Part shown: positions 9,246 through 18,366 of the stretch, piece after piece | Position numbering within the stretch: the first letter of the stretch is position 1 | How the letters are laid out: each line of letters starts with the position of its first letter | Assembly: GCF_002410825.1 (NCBI RefSeq) | Contig: NZ_DHOS01000001.1 | Location: 231,048 to 295,047, forward strand | Length of the DNA: 64,000 nt | Direction of reading: 5' to 3' | Origin: Proteiniphilum sp. UBA5384 | GTDB lineage: Bacteria; Bacteroidota; Bacteroidia; Bacteroidales; Dysgonomonadaceae | Position numbers and translations under genes: made by a program | Notes under the pieces: model-generated | The model's input: only the letters and a program-made list of their open reading frames with translations | The model's database searches: none | Told to the model about the DNA's origin: nothing

Positions 9246-9863
9246 TTATTCCCTGAAAGTGGCGTTCTTCCATTTTAAAGTAATGGAATCGCTCTTCAGA
9301 AAAGGTTTTATTTCTGCTATCTGATCATCGGTTAAAAGCGATTTGTAATTGAATGTCAGTGTTAAATCGCTTCCCTGTTCACTGAATGCAGCCGAGACCG
9401 GATAAATGTGGTGCAAAGATACAGCATATTTATAATTTTCCATCTCTTTTTTGGAAGAATCGAAAAAAATTTCTTTAGAAATTTCCGGTAGAAACCCGTT
9501 ATTCTCTATTTTTTCCCACTTTGTAGTGTAAAATGATATATGGCTGTCGCAAGCGGTTGCACATACTGTTCTGATCATGCACACGATCGCAGAATCCTTA
9601 TTGAGTGTCAATAGCTTCAATTGAGTAGTGCCCGCGTCTGATGTTTTTATCTTGAGATAGTCGCTACTTTGTTTTAATTTCTTGATCTCTCCCAGAGCAT
9701 AGGGAACAGCTGTTTCACCTGAATCGACCAATAGCATGGTCTTAGAGCCCTCTGACATACCCGGAAGGAGTTCCGATGGCATTAACTTGAACAGATCCCC
9801 TATATTTTGTCCTTCTGCCAGCAAGGAAACCGATAGGAAAAATATCCATATAAAATTTCGCAT
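9246..9863 (-). CDS. DUF3256 family secreted protein
   Basis: 205 residues with a signal peptide (about 1-18, ending AEG-QN). The body matches the Bacteroidales DUF3256 family: an early FKLMPSELLPGMSEGSKTML segment, a central VCTIRT-like strand written here as VCMIRTVCATACDSHISFY, and a C-terminal LTDDQIAEIKPFL. The function of the family is unknown; the protein should be periplasmic or surface-associated. It follows the GH29 fucosidase gene by 92 bp on the same strand and may be co-transcribed with it. Only 10 bp separate its stop from tRNA-Arg. Confidence 0.85.
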   Translation of the reverse strand: MRNFIWIFFLSVSLLAEGQNIGDLFKLMPSELLPGMSEGSKTMLLVDSGETAVPYALGEIKKLKQSSDYLKIKTSDAGTTQLKLLTLNKDSAIVCMIRTVCATACDSHISFYTTKWEKIENNGFLPEISKEIFFDSSKKEMENYKYAVSLHHIYPVSAAFSEQGSDLTLTFNYKSLLTDDQIAEIKPFLKSDSITLKWKNATFRE

Positions 9864-9955
9864 AGTCGTTATTATTTTATTATTCTATTTCAATCTTTAT
9901 TAATCCCATTAATCCCATTAATCTGATCGTCTGCTAAGGATAAGTATCCTCAACC

Positions 9956-11410
9956 CTAGTCCAAATGCGGAGCATGATAAGCTCCTATTTTGGAAATATT
10001 GGCAATGTCCCGTGTCCCTGATATGATTACCCGTATCTTCGGGACTGTGACATCGTCGAACCTAAGTAACCGTTTATAACCGACCGTACTTCCTGAAGCA
10101 AGCTCTATCCATTCGTCATCTACCCATCCTTCCACTGCAAATTCTTCCACACGTTGCCCCTTACGGATATCTTCCTGAAGCATTACTGTATTGATGGTTT
10201 CGCCGGGTATGACGTTGAATTCCCTGATAGCTCCCGCACGGGCTTTCCATTCCATATTTCCGTTAGTTAACATTTCATTATCAAATGTTTGGGAGATATA
10301 ATTGCCCAGTTGACGGAGGCGTTGCCTGTCTGTTTCATGTAACTTGCCTCGTTTATCCGGCGGGATATTCAGGAGGAGTACCGAGTTCATGCCGACAGAA
10401 TGAAAATAGATATCCACCAATTGTGATAATGTTTTTACCTTTTCATCTTCCTCCGGGTGGTAAAACCAACCGGGACGGATGGAGACATCTACTTCTGAGG
10501 GGTACCAGTGAATGCTTTGTGCTTCAGCGATAAGCCGGCGGCTACCCAGATCTTCGGCAGTAGGAGAAATATCCAGCCGTAGATTTTCGTTAATATGTGT
10601 ATCAGAGATGTCAGGCTGCAGTGGAGTAGCGCTCCATTCTGTTTCCCTTCCTAACCCATCTTCATTGCCTACCCATCGTATATCGTTGCCCATGATCGCT
10701 TTTACTGCGTTGGGTTGGAGGCTGTCAATAATTTGGTAGAATCGTGGCCAATCATATTTTTGTACTTTGCCATTATGTCCTTCATCATACGCCCCGTCAA
10801 ACCATACTTCATGAATATCACCATAGTTTGTGAGAAGTTCGGCCAATTGTTGTGCGAACAAGGCGTTATAGCGAGGAGAGTCTCCATAACTTTTGGCATT
10901 TTTATCCCATGGAGAAAGGTAGATTCCGAATTTCATATTATACCTGTCACAAGCCTCCTTCACTTCTTTTACTACGTCTCCCGACCCGTTTCTCCAAGGG
11001 GAGGAAGCAATTGAATGAGAGGTGGTTTGGGTTGGCCAAAGGCAAAACCCATCGTGATGCTTTGCCGTGAGAATCAACATTTTGAAGCCGGATCCCTGTA
11101 GTGTGGATACCCATTGTTCTGCATCGAAGTCAGTAGGATTGAACAACGCCGGGTCTTCGGTACCGTCACCCCATTCCCGTCCAGTAAAAGTATTAATTCC
11201 AAAATGGATGAATGCGGCCAATTCCATCCGTTGCCATTCATATTGGTTGTTTGTAGGAACTACATACGCCGAAAGTTTGACTTTTTGGTCAGAGGTAAGA
11301 AGTATGTCGGGGAAGGTTAGTTTTTTCTCAAAATAAGTATTGGCCCTCTGGTTACATCCTGAGAGTAGTACAAAGCAGACCATACATGGAGTCAAAAGGA
11401 GTTTTCTCAT
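9956..11410 (-). CDS. GH29 alpha-L-fucosidase lipoprotein
   Basis: 484 residues. The signal peptide ends in LLSGC, so Cys19 is probably lipidated and the enzyme sits on a membrane surface. The GH29 barrel begins around residue 60; landmarks are LAAFIHFGINTFTGREWGDG, LTAKHHDGFCLWPT, FGIYLSPWDKN and EVWFDGAYDEG, where Asp205 is the expected nucleophile. The C-terminal part (about 360-480) looks like a beta domain of the fucosidase C-terminal or discoidin type. It releases terminal L-fucose from glycans. Lacking a SusCD partner nearby, it may serve the locus at the left edge or act alone. Family assignment is firm; linkage specificity is unknown. Confidence 0.93.
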   Translation of the reverse strand: MRKLLLTPCMVCFVLLSGCNQRANTYFEKKLTFPDILLTSDQKVKLSAYVVPTNNQYEWQRMELAAFIHFGINTFTGREWGDGTEDPALFNPTDFDAEQWVSTLQGSGFKMLILTAKHHDGFCLWPTQTTSHSIASSPWRNGSGDVVKEVKEACDRYNMKFGIYLSPWDKNAKSYGDSPRYNALFAQQLAELLTNYGDIHEVWFDGAYDEGHNGKVQKYDWPRFYQIIDSLQPNAVKAIMGNDIRWVGNEDGLGRETEWSATPLQPDISDTHINENLRLDISPTAEDLGSRRLIAEAQSIHWYPSEVDVSIRPGWFYHPEEDEKVKTLSQLVDIYFHSVGMNSVLLLNIPPDKRGKLHETDRQRLRQLGNYISQTFDNEMLTNGNMEWKARAGAIREFNVIPGETINTVMLQEDIRKGQRVEEFAVEGWVDDEWIELASGSTVGYKRLLRFDDVTVPKIRVIISGTRDIANISKIGAYHAPHLD

Positions 11411-11438
11411 AAGTTTATAATATTTGGCAACAGAGAAG

Positions 11439-11468
11439 CAAAGTTACAATTTTTGAGAGAATATCAAA
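11439..11468 (-). promoter_or_regulatory. Putative promoter of the fucosidase gene
   Basis: On the minus strand TTTG (11465-11468) is followed after 18 bp by TAACTTTG (11439-11446), matching the Bacteroidetes -33/-7 consensus. The fucosidase ATG lies 28 bp downstream. Confidence 0.6.
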
Positions 11469-11474
11469 TAAGAA

Positions 11475-11495
11475 AGCCACCCTTTTGGGGTGGCT
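11475..11495 (-). terminator. Hairpin terminator after the small lipoprotein gene
   Basis: AGCCACCC pairs perfectly with GGGTGGCT around a 5-base loop. On the minus strand the stem is followed by a T-rich stretch, as expected for an intrinsic terminator of the lipoprotein gene at 11523-11756. It sits next to the fucosidase promoter and insulates it. Confidence 0.7.
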
Positions 11496-11522
11496 GCACT
11501 TCAATTTCAACTTTGCTGCTTA

Positions 11523-11756
11523 TTACTTCACTTCAGCAGGTTCTTCAATCACTTGTTGCAAAGTATCGACTGCGGCTGCTTCAGCTGCTTCTATGGCAGC
11601 ACGGATGCTGTCCGCCTGAACAGCGGCAATACTGTCTAGTCTGGCTGCTTCGGCGATACTGTCTTGTTTCGCTTTTTCAGCCTTTGTCTGAGCATTGTTG
11701 CAAGAAACGAAACCTAAAGTTGCTACGAAGGCAACTAAGAAAAGTACTTTTTTCAT
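11523..11756 (-). CDS. Small Ala/Glu-rich lipoprotein
   Basis: 77 residues. The signal peptide ends in GFVSC (lipidated Cys19). The mature part is a charged, alanine-rich helix with repeated AxxDSIA units (KQDSIAEAARLDSIA, VQADSIRAAIEAAEAA), suggesting a coiled-coil or extended helical rod, and ends in an acidic tail. It has its own -7 box (CAAAATTA on the plus strand at 11806-11813, i.e. TAATTTTG) and its own terminator, so it is a single-gene unit. I recognise no named family; small abundant lipoproteins of this kind are common in Bacteroidales. Confidence 0.75.
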   Translation of the reverse strand: MKKVLFLVAFVATLGFVSCNNAQTKAEKAKQDSIAEAARLDSIAAVQADSIRAAIEAAEAAAVDTLQQVIEEPAEVK

Positions 11757-11917
11757 CTTTTAGTAGTTTTAAACGATAAATAATATTGCTTTATCAAAAA
11801 CGATGCAAAATTATATCAAAAACATGTTTTATAACATGTTTCTCTAAAAAATTATAGTTAAATAATCTTAAGTGATTGTCGGCCTTGATGATTTGAAGTA
11901 AAAATCATTCTTTTTTA

Positions 11918-13570
11918 TCATTTGTCTTCATATAGGTATCGTTTGATAGTTTTTTTTGGAGTTTTTTCAAATTCTGAGGGTATTATTTCAATGGAGGCGA
12001 CTTTCTCATATTGAGCCCCTGATTGATTAAGTATATCTCTGTTTTCACTCATTATTTCCTCCAGTTTCTCTTTCGGAATATTATTTTCCTCCATCGCAGG
12101 AAAATCGGGATATACCAATGCTATCAGTTTTGTGTTGCGGGCAATGACCAAACTTTCAGATATGTACGGTAAATTATTCAACCGGGATTCAATCTCTTCA
12201 GGGTATATATTTTGCCCGCTGGACGAGAGAATCATAGTTTTTATTCTTCCTTTAATGAACAGTCGTTTTCCCTTCATAATACCCTGGTCACCGGTTTTCA
12301 GCCACCCATCGTCGGTGAAGGCATCTGCAGTTGCTTCGGGATTTTTGTAATATCCTTTCATTACATTTTCACCTCTGACCTGGATTTCTCCCGGTATATT
12401 TTCGGGATCGGCAGAATCGATGCGTCCTTCCATAATATCGTCCAATATGGAACCGCAAGAAGCAGGTATAAAATTGTAATGATGATCGTAAGAAATGAGT
12501 GGAGCACACTCTGTCATGCCATAGCCCACGGTAAAAGGAAATTTCAACTTATGGAAAAAGGTTTCTACTTCCGTATTCAGGGCGGCACCTCCAATAATTA
12601 CTTCTCTGAAATTACCGCCTAATGTATTTCTCAGTGAATTATTTATTTTGTTAAGGATAAGTGTATTGACCCCGGGTATTTTCAAAAGTATCTTAATCGC
12701 CGGTTTTTGTATTGTCGGCAGGATCTTTTTCTTATATATCTTCTCGAAGATGAGCGGCACCGTGATGATAAGGTGAGGTTTCACTTCGCCTAAAGCAGTA
12801 ATAAGATTCTGCGGGGTAGGGGAGATTCCCAATAAAGTGATATGGACTCCTACAGAAAGTGCGTATAGAAAATCAAAAGCGCAGCCATAGGCGTGGGCTA
12901 ATGGTAAGAATGCCAGAATACGTTCACCGGTATGAAGTAACTCTAATGTGTGTGCATAGGTGACATTTCCTGCAAAATTATTTGCTGTAAGCATCACACC
13001 CTTGCTGAATCCCGTTGTTCCTGACGTATAATTGAGGCAGATAACTTCTTCGTTACTAATTTTGGCATAACGGATATCATCGCGTGAATAGCCATTTGGA
13101 TAGGCATTATGAAAAGTTACCTTCAATTCTTTTACTTTTTTGATCATACTGCCGTCCTCCTCTTTTAAGAGCGAAAAAGAAGATAAATCGAATACCGGAA
13201 TATGAAAATTATCCTTGTTGATTGATTTCCAGATAGATTCATTTATAAATACCATCTTAGAGTCAGAATGGTTAATGATCCGTTCGATACTTTCTTTATT
13301 GAATTCGTGAAGGATGGGGACAATGACGGCACCATAAGTGACAGTAGCCATGAAAATAACGGCCCATGAAGAATGGTTTTTCCCTATCAGTGAGATCTTG
13401 TCTCCTTTCCCGATCTGTAACTCCGCAAAAAGGAGATGCAGTTTTGCTATTTCATGGGCCAACTCTCCATATGTATATGACCTGTCTCCTTTGTAATCAC
13501 TTAAAGCAGGTAAATCCCAATTCTTTTTAAAACTGTTTTCGTAAATTTTGATGAAGTTTTGTTCAATCAT
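11918..13570 (-). CDS. AMP-binding long-chain fatty-acid-CoA ligase
   Basis: 550 residues. ANL-superfamily landmarks: YTSGTTGFSKGVMLT (ATP-binding P-loop, about 178-192), GYGMTECAPLISYD (A5 motif), LKTGDQGIMKGKRLFIKGR (A7/A8) and a final lysine-rich segment containing PKKTIKRYLY (A10 lysine). It activates fatty acids to acyl-AMP and then acyl-CoA; the substrate is probably long-chain by similarity to bacterial FadD-like ligases. It lies alone, divergent from mtaB, with a good promoter directly upstream. Confidence 0.9.
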   Translation of the reverse strand: MIEQNFIKIYENSFKKNWDLPALSDYKGDRSYTYGELAHEIAKLHLLFAELQIGKGDKISLIGKNHSSWAVIFMATVTYGAVIVPILHEFNKESIERIINHSDSKMVFINESIWKSINKDNFHIPVFDLSSFSLLKEEDGSMIKKVKELKVTFHNAYPNGYSRDDIRYAKISNEEVICLNYTSGTTGFSKGVMLTANNFAGNVTYAHTLELLHTGERILAFLPLAHAYGCAFDFLYALSVGVHITLLGISPTPQNLITALGEVKPHLIITVPLIFEKIYKKKILPTIQKPAIKILLKIPGVNTLILNKINNSLRNTLGGNFREVIIGGAALNTEVETFFHKLKFPFTVGYGMTECAPLISYDHHYNFIPASCGSILDDIMEGRIDSADPENIPGEIQVRGENVMKGYYKNPEATADAFTDDGWLKTGDQGIMKGKRLFIKGRIKTMILSSSGQNIYPEEIESRLNNLPYISESLVIARNTKLIALVYPDFPAMEENNIPKEKLEEIMSENRDILNQSGAQYEKVASIEIIPSEFEKTPKKTIKRYLYEDK

Positions 13571-13596
13571 GATTGCACATTATCTCTAATTCTGTG

Positions 13597-13627
13597 CAAA
13601 AATAATAGCTAAAAATGTATTATCAAA
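13597..13627 (-). promoter_or_regulatory. Consensus promoter of the acyl-CoA ligase gene
   Basis: On the minus strand TTTG (13624-13627) and TATTTTTG (13597-13604) are separated by exactly 19 bp, a full match to the Bacteroidetes consensus. The ATG is 26 bp downstream of the -7 box. Confidence 0.7.
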
Positions 13628-13659
13628 GAAAAAAGGGAGGTAAATTAGGAGTAAAATTG

Positions 13660-13667
13660 TAATTTTG
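13660..13667 (+). promoter_or_regulatory. Putative -7 box of mtaB
   Basis: TAATTTTG matches TAnnTTTG and faces mtaB. It allows either the ATG at 13694 or the preferred ATG at 13766 as start. No exact -33 TTTG is seen. Confidence 0.4.
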
Positions 13668-13765
13668 CGGTTTTATTATTTACAGCTTAATCCATGTGTC
13701 ATGTGAATTATCTCTGCGCTGAAGTATTTTCCGGGAGGAGATTTTACGAAAATGACAACCCAGAT

Positions 13766-15079
13766 ATGATTGATAAAACTATATTTCAAGATAAAACGGC
13801 GGCCTACTATACTTTGGGTTGCAAACTGAATTTTGCCGAGACATCGGCTATCGGCCGGCAACTCTTGAACTCCGGTGTGCGTCGTGCGCGAAAGGGGCAG
13901 AAAGCCGATATTTGTGTGATAAACACCTGTTCCGTTACGGAACTGGCCGATAAGAAAGGGCGTCAGGCTATCCGGAAGGTGATACAAGAGAACCCATCTG
14001 CATTCATCGTTGTTACCGGCTGCTATGCCCAGCTAAAACCGGAAGAGGTGGCCGGCATAGATGGAGTAGATCTGGTGCTTGGCGCAGAACAAAAACTGGA
14101 TGTGGTCAAATATCTTGACGATCTGAAGAAAAAGGAGAAGGGCGAGGTAGTTACATCCAAAACGCATCGTATCCGGTCATTCGTCCCTTCTGTTTCAGCG
14201 GACGACCGTACCCGTTATTTTTTGAAAGTGCAGGACGGATGTGATTATTTTTGTTCTTTTTGCACCATTCCTTTTGCCAGGGGAAGGAGTCGCAACGGAT
14301 CGATTGCCGACTTGGTGAAGCAGGCCGGACAAGTAGTACAGGAAGGGGGTAAAGAGATAGTGCTTACAGGGGTGAATATTGGAGATTTCGGACATACAAC
14401 CAAAGAGTCTTTTTTGGATCTCCTCAAGGAACTAGACAAGGTGGAAGGTATAGAGCGATACCGAATCTCTTCCATTGAACCGAACCTTTTATCAGATGAG
14501 ATTATTGATTTTGTCGCCGGTTCGAATCGTTTTGCACCTCATTTCCATATGCCGCTGCAATCAGGAAGTGATGATGTCTTGAAATTGATGAAACGACGTT
14601 ATGATAGTACCTTGTTCCGCCACAAGGTGGAAAAGATTAAAAAAGTGCTTCCGCATGCTTTTATAGGTGTGGATGTTATTGTAGGTGTCCGCGGTGAGAC
14701 AGATGATTATTTCTTCCAGGGTGAAGAATTTATCCGTTCCATCGATTTTTCGCAATTGCATGTGTTCACCTATTCTGAACGTCCGGGTACTGCTGCCCTG
14801 ACGATTGACTACGCAGTAGATCCAAGGACTAAACATGCACGAAGTAAAACTTTATTGGACTTGTCCGATCGGCGTTTGGAGGAGTTTTACCTGTCTCAGC
14901 AGGGTAGCCGGAGAAAAGTGTTGTTTGAACATACAAAACGGGGTAAAAAAATGCACGGGTTTACCGAAAATTATGTAAAATTGTATGCTGATTATGATGC
15001 ATCTCTTGTAAACAAGGTGATAGAGGTAGAAGTGGGTGCGTATGACGAGAACGAAATGGCAATGAAAGCGATTTTTTAA
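13766..15079 (+). CDS. mtaB: tRNA (N6-threonylcarbamoyladenosine(37)-C2)-methylthiotransferase MtaB
   Basis: 437 residues from the ATG at 13766. An in-frame ATG 72 bp upstream would add a cysteine-rich tail that does not look conserved, whereas MIDKTIFQDKTAAYYTLGCK fits the family start. The N-terminal MTTase domain has three cluster cysteines (TLGCKLN, INTCSVTE, TGCYAQ). The radical SAM motif is DGCDYFCSFCTIPFARG, and the C-terminal TRAM region follows (FEHTKRGKKMHGFTENY). The enzyme converts t6A37 to ms2t6A37 in tRNAs reading ANN codons. tsaD, which acts upstream in the same modification, is also in this window (40.8 kb). The next gene overlaps by one base (TAATG). Confidence 0.93.
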   Translation: MIDKTIFQDKTAAYYTLGCKLNFAETSAIGRQLLNSGVRRARKGQKADICVINTCSVTELADKKGRQAIRKVIQENPSAFIVVTGCYAQLKPEEVAGIDGVDLVLGAEQKLDVVKYLDDLKKKEKGEVVTSKTHRIRSFVPSVSADDRTRYFLKVQDGCDYFCSFCTIPFARGRSRNGSIADLVKQAGQVVQEGGKEIVLTGVNIGDFGHTTKESFLDLLKELDKVEGIERYRISSIEPNLLSDEIIDFVAGSNRFAPHFHMPLQSGSDDVLKLMKRRYDSTLFRHKVEKIKKVLPHAFIGVDVIVGVRGETDDYFFQGEEFIRSIDFSQLHVFTYSERPGTAALTIDYAVDPRTKHARSKTLLDLSDRRLEEFYLSQQGSRRKVLFEHTKRGKKMHGFTENYVKLYADYDASLVNKVIEVEVGAYDENEMAMKAIF

Positions 15080-15981
15080 TGGAGGGGAAAGAAAGTAAAA
15101 AAGGAATTGGATATTCACTGTTATATGGGGTTGCATATCTGCATGCGTTGCTGCCATTCAGGGTACTATATGTATTATCTGATATTCTGTATCTGCTTGC
15201 ATATTATGTAGCACGATACCGGAGAAAGATTGTCAGGAAAAACCTGAAAAATGCTTTTCCGGAGAAGACAGAAAAAAGTATCGTGAAGATCGAGAAAAAA
15301 TTTTATCGTCATCTGTGCGATTATTTCTTTGAAACACTCAAGATGCTTCGTTTTACGGACAAGGAGGTGCGAAAACGGTTTAAATTAGAGAATCCGGATA
15401 TCTTTAACCAGTTGACAGCCAATGGAAAATCCTGTATACTGAGCCTTGGTCACTATGCTAACTGGGAGTGGGTGCCCTCTATCGTACTGAATTTTAGGCC
15501 GGGATTGGGGCAAGGGTTCATCTATAAAGAACTGCATTCAAAAGTATTCGATCAGCTTTTCTTGAAGATGCGGACCCGCTTTGATCCAATCCCTATTGAA
15601 ATGCATAATGCTTTCCGGCAAATGATCCGTCTTCAAAACGAAGGGAAAACAATGGTCGTGGGCTTTCTTAGTGATCAACGCCCTTCTAAGCGTCAGGGAC
15701 ATTATTGGACTACTTTTATGAATCAGCCGACGCCGGTACAGACCGGAATGGAAAAAATTGCACGTCATCTTGGTACTTCGGTTGTCTATTTAGATATTCA
15801 AAAAGTAAAAAGAGGATATTATTCCGGCAAATTTTTTGTAATTACTTCCGATGCCAGTAAAGAAGATGAATATACGATAACTGAACAGTATCTGAGGAAA
15901 TTAGAAAAGTCTGTAATGCGGGAGCCGGCCTACTACTTATGGTCGCATGACCGCTGGAAATTTAAAAAACCTGGAAATTGA
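15079..15981 (+). CDS. LpxL/HtrB-like lipid A (lysophospholipid) acyltransferase
   Basis: 300 residues. One N-terminal membrane helix (about 8-38) is followed by the LPLAT fold. Catalytic motif 1 is LGHYANWEW (HxxxxE-like, written H-Y-A-N-W-E), and later motifs GFLSDQRPSKRQGHYWTTF and FMNQPTPVQTGMEKIAR match lipid A late acyltransferases. It should add a secondary acyl chain to lipid A at the inner membrane. The start codon overlaps the mtaB stop, so it is translationally coupled to it. Confidence 0.9.
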   Translation: MEGKESKKGIGYSLLYGVAYLHALLPFRVLYVLSDILYLLAYYVARYRRKIVRKNLKNAFPEKTEKSIVKIEKKFYRHLCDYFFETLKMLRFTDKEVRKRFKLENPDIFNQLTANGKSCILSLGHYANWEWVPSIVLNFRPGLGQGFIYKELHSKVFDQLFLKMRTRFDPIPIEMHNAFRQMIRLQNEGKTMVVGFLSDQRPSKRQGHYWTTFMNQPTPVQTGMEKIARHLGTSVVYLDIQKVKRGYYSGKFFVITSDASKEDEYTITEQYLRKLEKSVMREPAYYLWSHDRWKFKKPGN

Positions 15982-16117
15982 TTTGCTGATTTGACGATGT
16001 GCTGATTCCGATAAATCGGGACGAGTAGCGATGATTTAACGATGTGATTTAAAAGTTAATCTCAGGGTAATTGATAGTAAAATATCCGGTTTTATCTGGA
16101 TTTTAAATGGAAAGTAA

Positions 16118-17170
16118 TTGGTAAAAACGTCCGTAGTCATATTGAACTGGAACGGGAAAAAATTGCTGGAGCAGTTCCTTCCTCCGGTATTGCAACATTC
16201 CTTAAATGATGAGTGTCGCGTGGTTGTGACAGATAATAATTCAAGTGATGATTCGCTGGAATTTCTCAGGAATTATTACCCTGATCTACCGGTAATCGTG
16301 CTGGATAAGAATTATGGGTTTGCGGATGGTTACAATAAGGCGCTGCAACAGTTAGACTCGGAATATATGGTGTTGCTAAACTCCGATGTGGAGACTTCGC
16401 CCGGCTGGCTTGAATCACTGATTGCTTATATGGATGCACATCCCGAAGTGGCGGCAGTACAGCCGAAGATACGTTCCTACAAAGATAAGATGCTGTTTGA
16501 ATATGCCGGTGCCTCGGGCGGATTTATCGATCGTTATGGATATCCTTTTTGTAGAGGACGGATCCTGAATGTGGTAGAGCAGGATCGCGGTCAATATGAT
16601 TCTATCATACCGGTTTTTTGGGCGACAGGGGCATGCCTTTGTATCAGAAAGAAGGATTACATGGAAGTGGGTGGATTGGATGCCCGTTTCTTTGCCCATA
16701 TGGAAGAGATAGACTTGTGTTGGCGTTTGAATGCGCGTAGCAGGAAGGTAATGTGCGTGCCTTCATCTGTAGTCTATCATGTTGGGGGAGCTTCATTGAA
16801 CCAGGATAATCCGAAAAAGATGTATCTCAATTTCCGTAACAACCTGCTAATGCTTTATAAAAATATGCCACAGCGAAGATACTATTCTGTATTTATCATG
16901 CGTTTTTTCTTTGATATCATGGCCTTTGTTCGACTCTTATCGACCGGTAATTTCAAAAGTGCATATGCGGTGGTGGAGGCCTATAGTGATTTCCTGAAAA
17001 TGCGCCCGTATTATAAGACGGTACGGAAAGAGAATCTGGCTAAAACAATCGTTGGAAGAATTCCTACTCAATACAGGAAAAGCATCTTATTGAATTTTTA
17101 TTTCAAAGGAAAAAAGACTTACTCTGCAGTTTTCAAGGATAAAGGGAGGCTCATTCAAAATGAAAACTGA
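16118..17170 (+). CDS. GT2 family glycosyltransferase
   Basis: 350 residues. The start is a TTG at 16118 preceded by a purine-rich GGAAAG; no in-frame ATG fits better. The GT-A fold reads VVILNWNGKKLLEQF, VVTDNNSSDDSLEFL, VLLNSDVETSPGWL (DxD-type LNSD), and WATGACLCIRK with RFFAHMEEIDLCWRL further on. This pattern is close to rhamnosyl/mannosyl transferases (WbbL/RfbF-like). It probably adds a sugar to a surface polysaccharide or LPS, fitting the acyltransferase upstream. Its last 20 bp overlap the end of porT on the opposite strand. Confidence 0.9.
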   Translation: MVKTSVVILNWNGKKLLEQFLPPVLQHSLNDECRVVVTDNNSSDDSLEFLRNYYPDLPVIVLDKNYGFADGYNKALQQLDSEYMVLLNSDVETSPGWLESLIAYMDAHPEVAAVQPKIRSYKDKMLFEYAGASGGFIDRYGYPFCRGRILNVVEQDRGQYDSIIPVFWATGACLCIRKKDYMEVGGLDARFFAHMEEIDLCWRLNARSRKVMCVPSSVVYHVGGASLNQDNPKKMYLNFRNNLLMLYKNMPQRRYYSVFIMRFFFDIMAFVRLLSTGNFKSAYAVVEAYSDFLKMRPYYKTVRKENLAKTIVGRIPTQYRKSILLNFYFKGKKTYSAVFKDKGRLIQNEN

Positions 17171-17855
17171 GAGTGATCATTCGTTGGGTAGCTTTAGACA
17201 GGGAGTTGGCATATTTTCGGAATTCATCGTCTTTCAGGTCATTTCTGTTTCTTTCAAGAATATCGATCAGCCCAAAACTCAACTTCAACTCCGGTGAGAG
17301 CTTAAAGAGAGGCAGATAAAAGTCACACCCCACTCCAAATTCGATTCCTGCATCGTATGGCTTCAGCAATACCGCACGGTTTTTTGCAGAGGATAGTTCT
17401 ATACACCCGTATCCTCCCACAAGGGCATAAGGGCGAAAATTGTTGATCCTGTCAGCCGATATTTTAAGATGTAACGGTAGGGTTATATAATTATTGCGAA
17501 TACGCATAGTATATTCTTCTCCGGATGATTGTTCCCTGAATATGAATTTTTTATCACCCAGATAAAGTGATGGAATTAATCTAAGATTCATAAACCTGTT
17601 TAGATACATATCTCCGATAATACCAACAGCAAACCCGGGTGAATACTCGGGAATTTCGGAGAACCATGCCTCCCCGTTTTCATTGATAAAGCCCGAGTGT
17701 GTAAGTATCAGGTCCTGGGTATGCAATCCGAGTGTAAAACCCAGATGGAATAGCCGCTGGTCTGCATAGGGGCGGTGCTGGAGCTTACGATGCTGGGCAA
17801 AGAGATTTCCCGAAAGCAGAATGAGTAGAAGTAAATATGTCACTTTTTTTATCAT
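17151..17855 (-). CDS. porT: PorT family outer-membrane protein
   Basis: 234 residues from the ATG at 17855, which gives a proper signal peptide (MIKKVTYLLLLILLSGNLFA). The mature part is a small beta-barrel: RLFHLGFTLGLHTQDLILTH, SPGFAVGIIGDMYLNRFMNL, RIRNNYITLPLHLKIS and a final strand ending FHFE. This pattern is that of PorT of Bacteroidetes, needed for type IX secretion in Porphyromonas gingivalis. The family is clear; involvement in T9SS here is inference, since no other por genes are in the window. A longer frame upstream (to 17933) adds a tail unlike a signal peptide. Confidence 0.85.
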   Translation of the reverse strand: MIKKVTYLLLLILLSGNLFAQHRKLQHRPYADQRLFHLGFTLGLHTQDLILTHSGFINENGEAWFSEIPEYSPGFAVGIIGDMYLNRFMNLRLIPSLYLGDKKFIFREQSSGEEYTMRIRNNYITLPLHLKISADRINNFRPYALVGGYGCIELSSAKNRAVLLKPYDAGIEFGVGCDFYLPLFKLSPELKLSFGLIDILERNRNDLKDDEFRKYANSLSKATQRMITLSFHFE

Positions 17856-18008
17856 GCTTTGTTTAAACGTTTTTTTTTCCGGCTTATTGTGTTTTACATG
17901 GACAGAAAACGGTACGATTGGAAACGACATCAAAGGAAAAGGAAATTTATACAGATTCTAAATAGGAGGCAAAGTATAGCACATTTTTTTTATTAGAAAA
18001 AAACTAAT

Positions 18009-18016
18009 TATCTTTG
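18009..18016 (+). promoter_or_regulatory. Putative -7 box of the ferredoxin gene
   Basis: TATCTTTG matches TAnnTTTG and lies 40 bp before the ferredoxin ATG. Confidence 0.5.
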
Positions 18017-18056
18017 CACTTATATAACTAATTACAATAACAAACTTTTATCTATT

Positions 18057-18224
18057 ATGGCTTACGTAATTGATGATACTTGCATTGCCTGTGGAACATG
18101 CATCGATGAATGTCCTGTTGAGGCAATATCAGAAGGCGATATCTATGTAATCGATCCTGATTTATGCACTGACTGCGGCTCTTGTGCAGAAGTGTGTCCC
18201 ACAGAATCAATTCATCCGGAATAG
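18057..18224 (+). CDS. 2[4Fe-4S] ferredoxin
   Basis: 55 residues. Two classical cluster motifs, CIACGTCIDECP (Cys9, 12, 15, 19) and CTDCGSCAEVCP (Cys37, 40, 43, 47), each C-x2-C-x2-C-x3-C-P, related by internal symmetry. It is a small cytoplasmic low-potential electron carrier, the usual partner of pyruvate:ferredoxin oxidoreductase, hydrogenase or radical SAM enzymes in anaerobes. It has its own -7 box and ends at a shared bidirectional terminator, so it is a single-gene unit. Confidence 0.97.
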   Translation: MAYVIDDTCIACGTCIDECPVEAISEGDIYVIDPDLCTDCGSCAEVCPTESIHPE

Positions 18225-18314
18225 AAACCGGTATATTTGATAAAAAGAAAGTCGAACATTCCTGTCCGGCTTTTTTTATGGGTTTATTCCAATTTTCACA
18301 TCTTTCCAATGTAC

Positions 18315-18344
18315 AAAAAACGCCTCCGTTAAGAGGCGTTTTTT
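18315..18344. terminator. Bidirectional terminator between ferredoxin and gapA
   Basis: A perfect 12-bp stem with a 6-base loop: AAAAAACGCCTC pairs with GAGGCGTTTTTT. The flanking A and T runs let it work for both convergent genes. Confidence 0.9.
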
Positions 18345-18366
18345 ATAAGATAAGTACGACGATATA

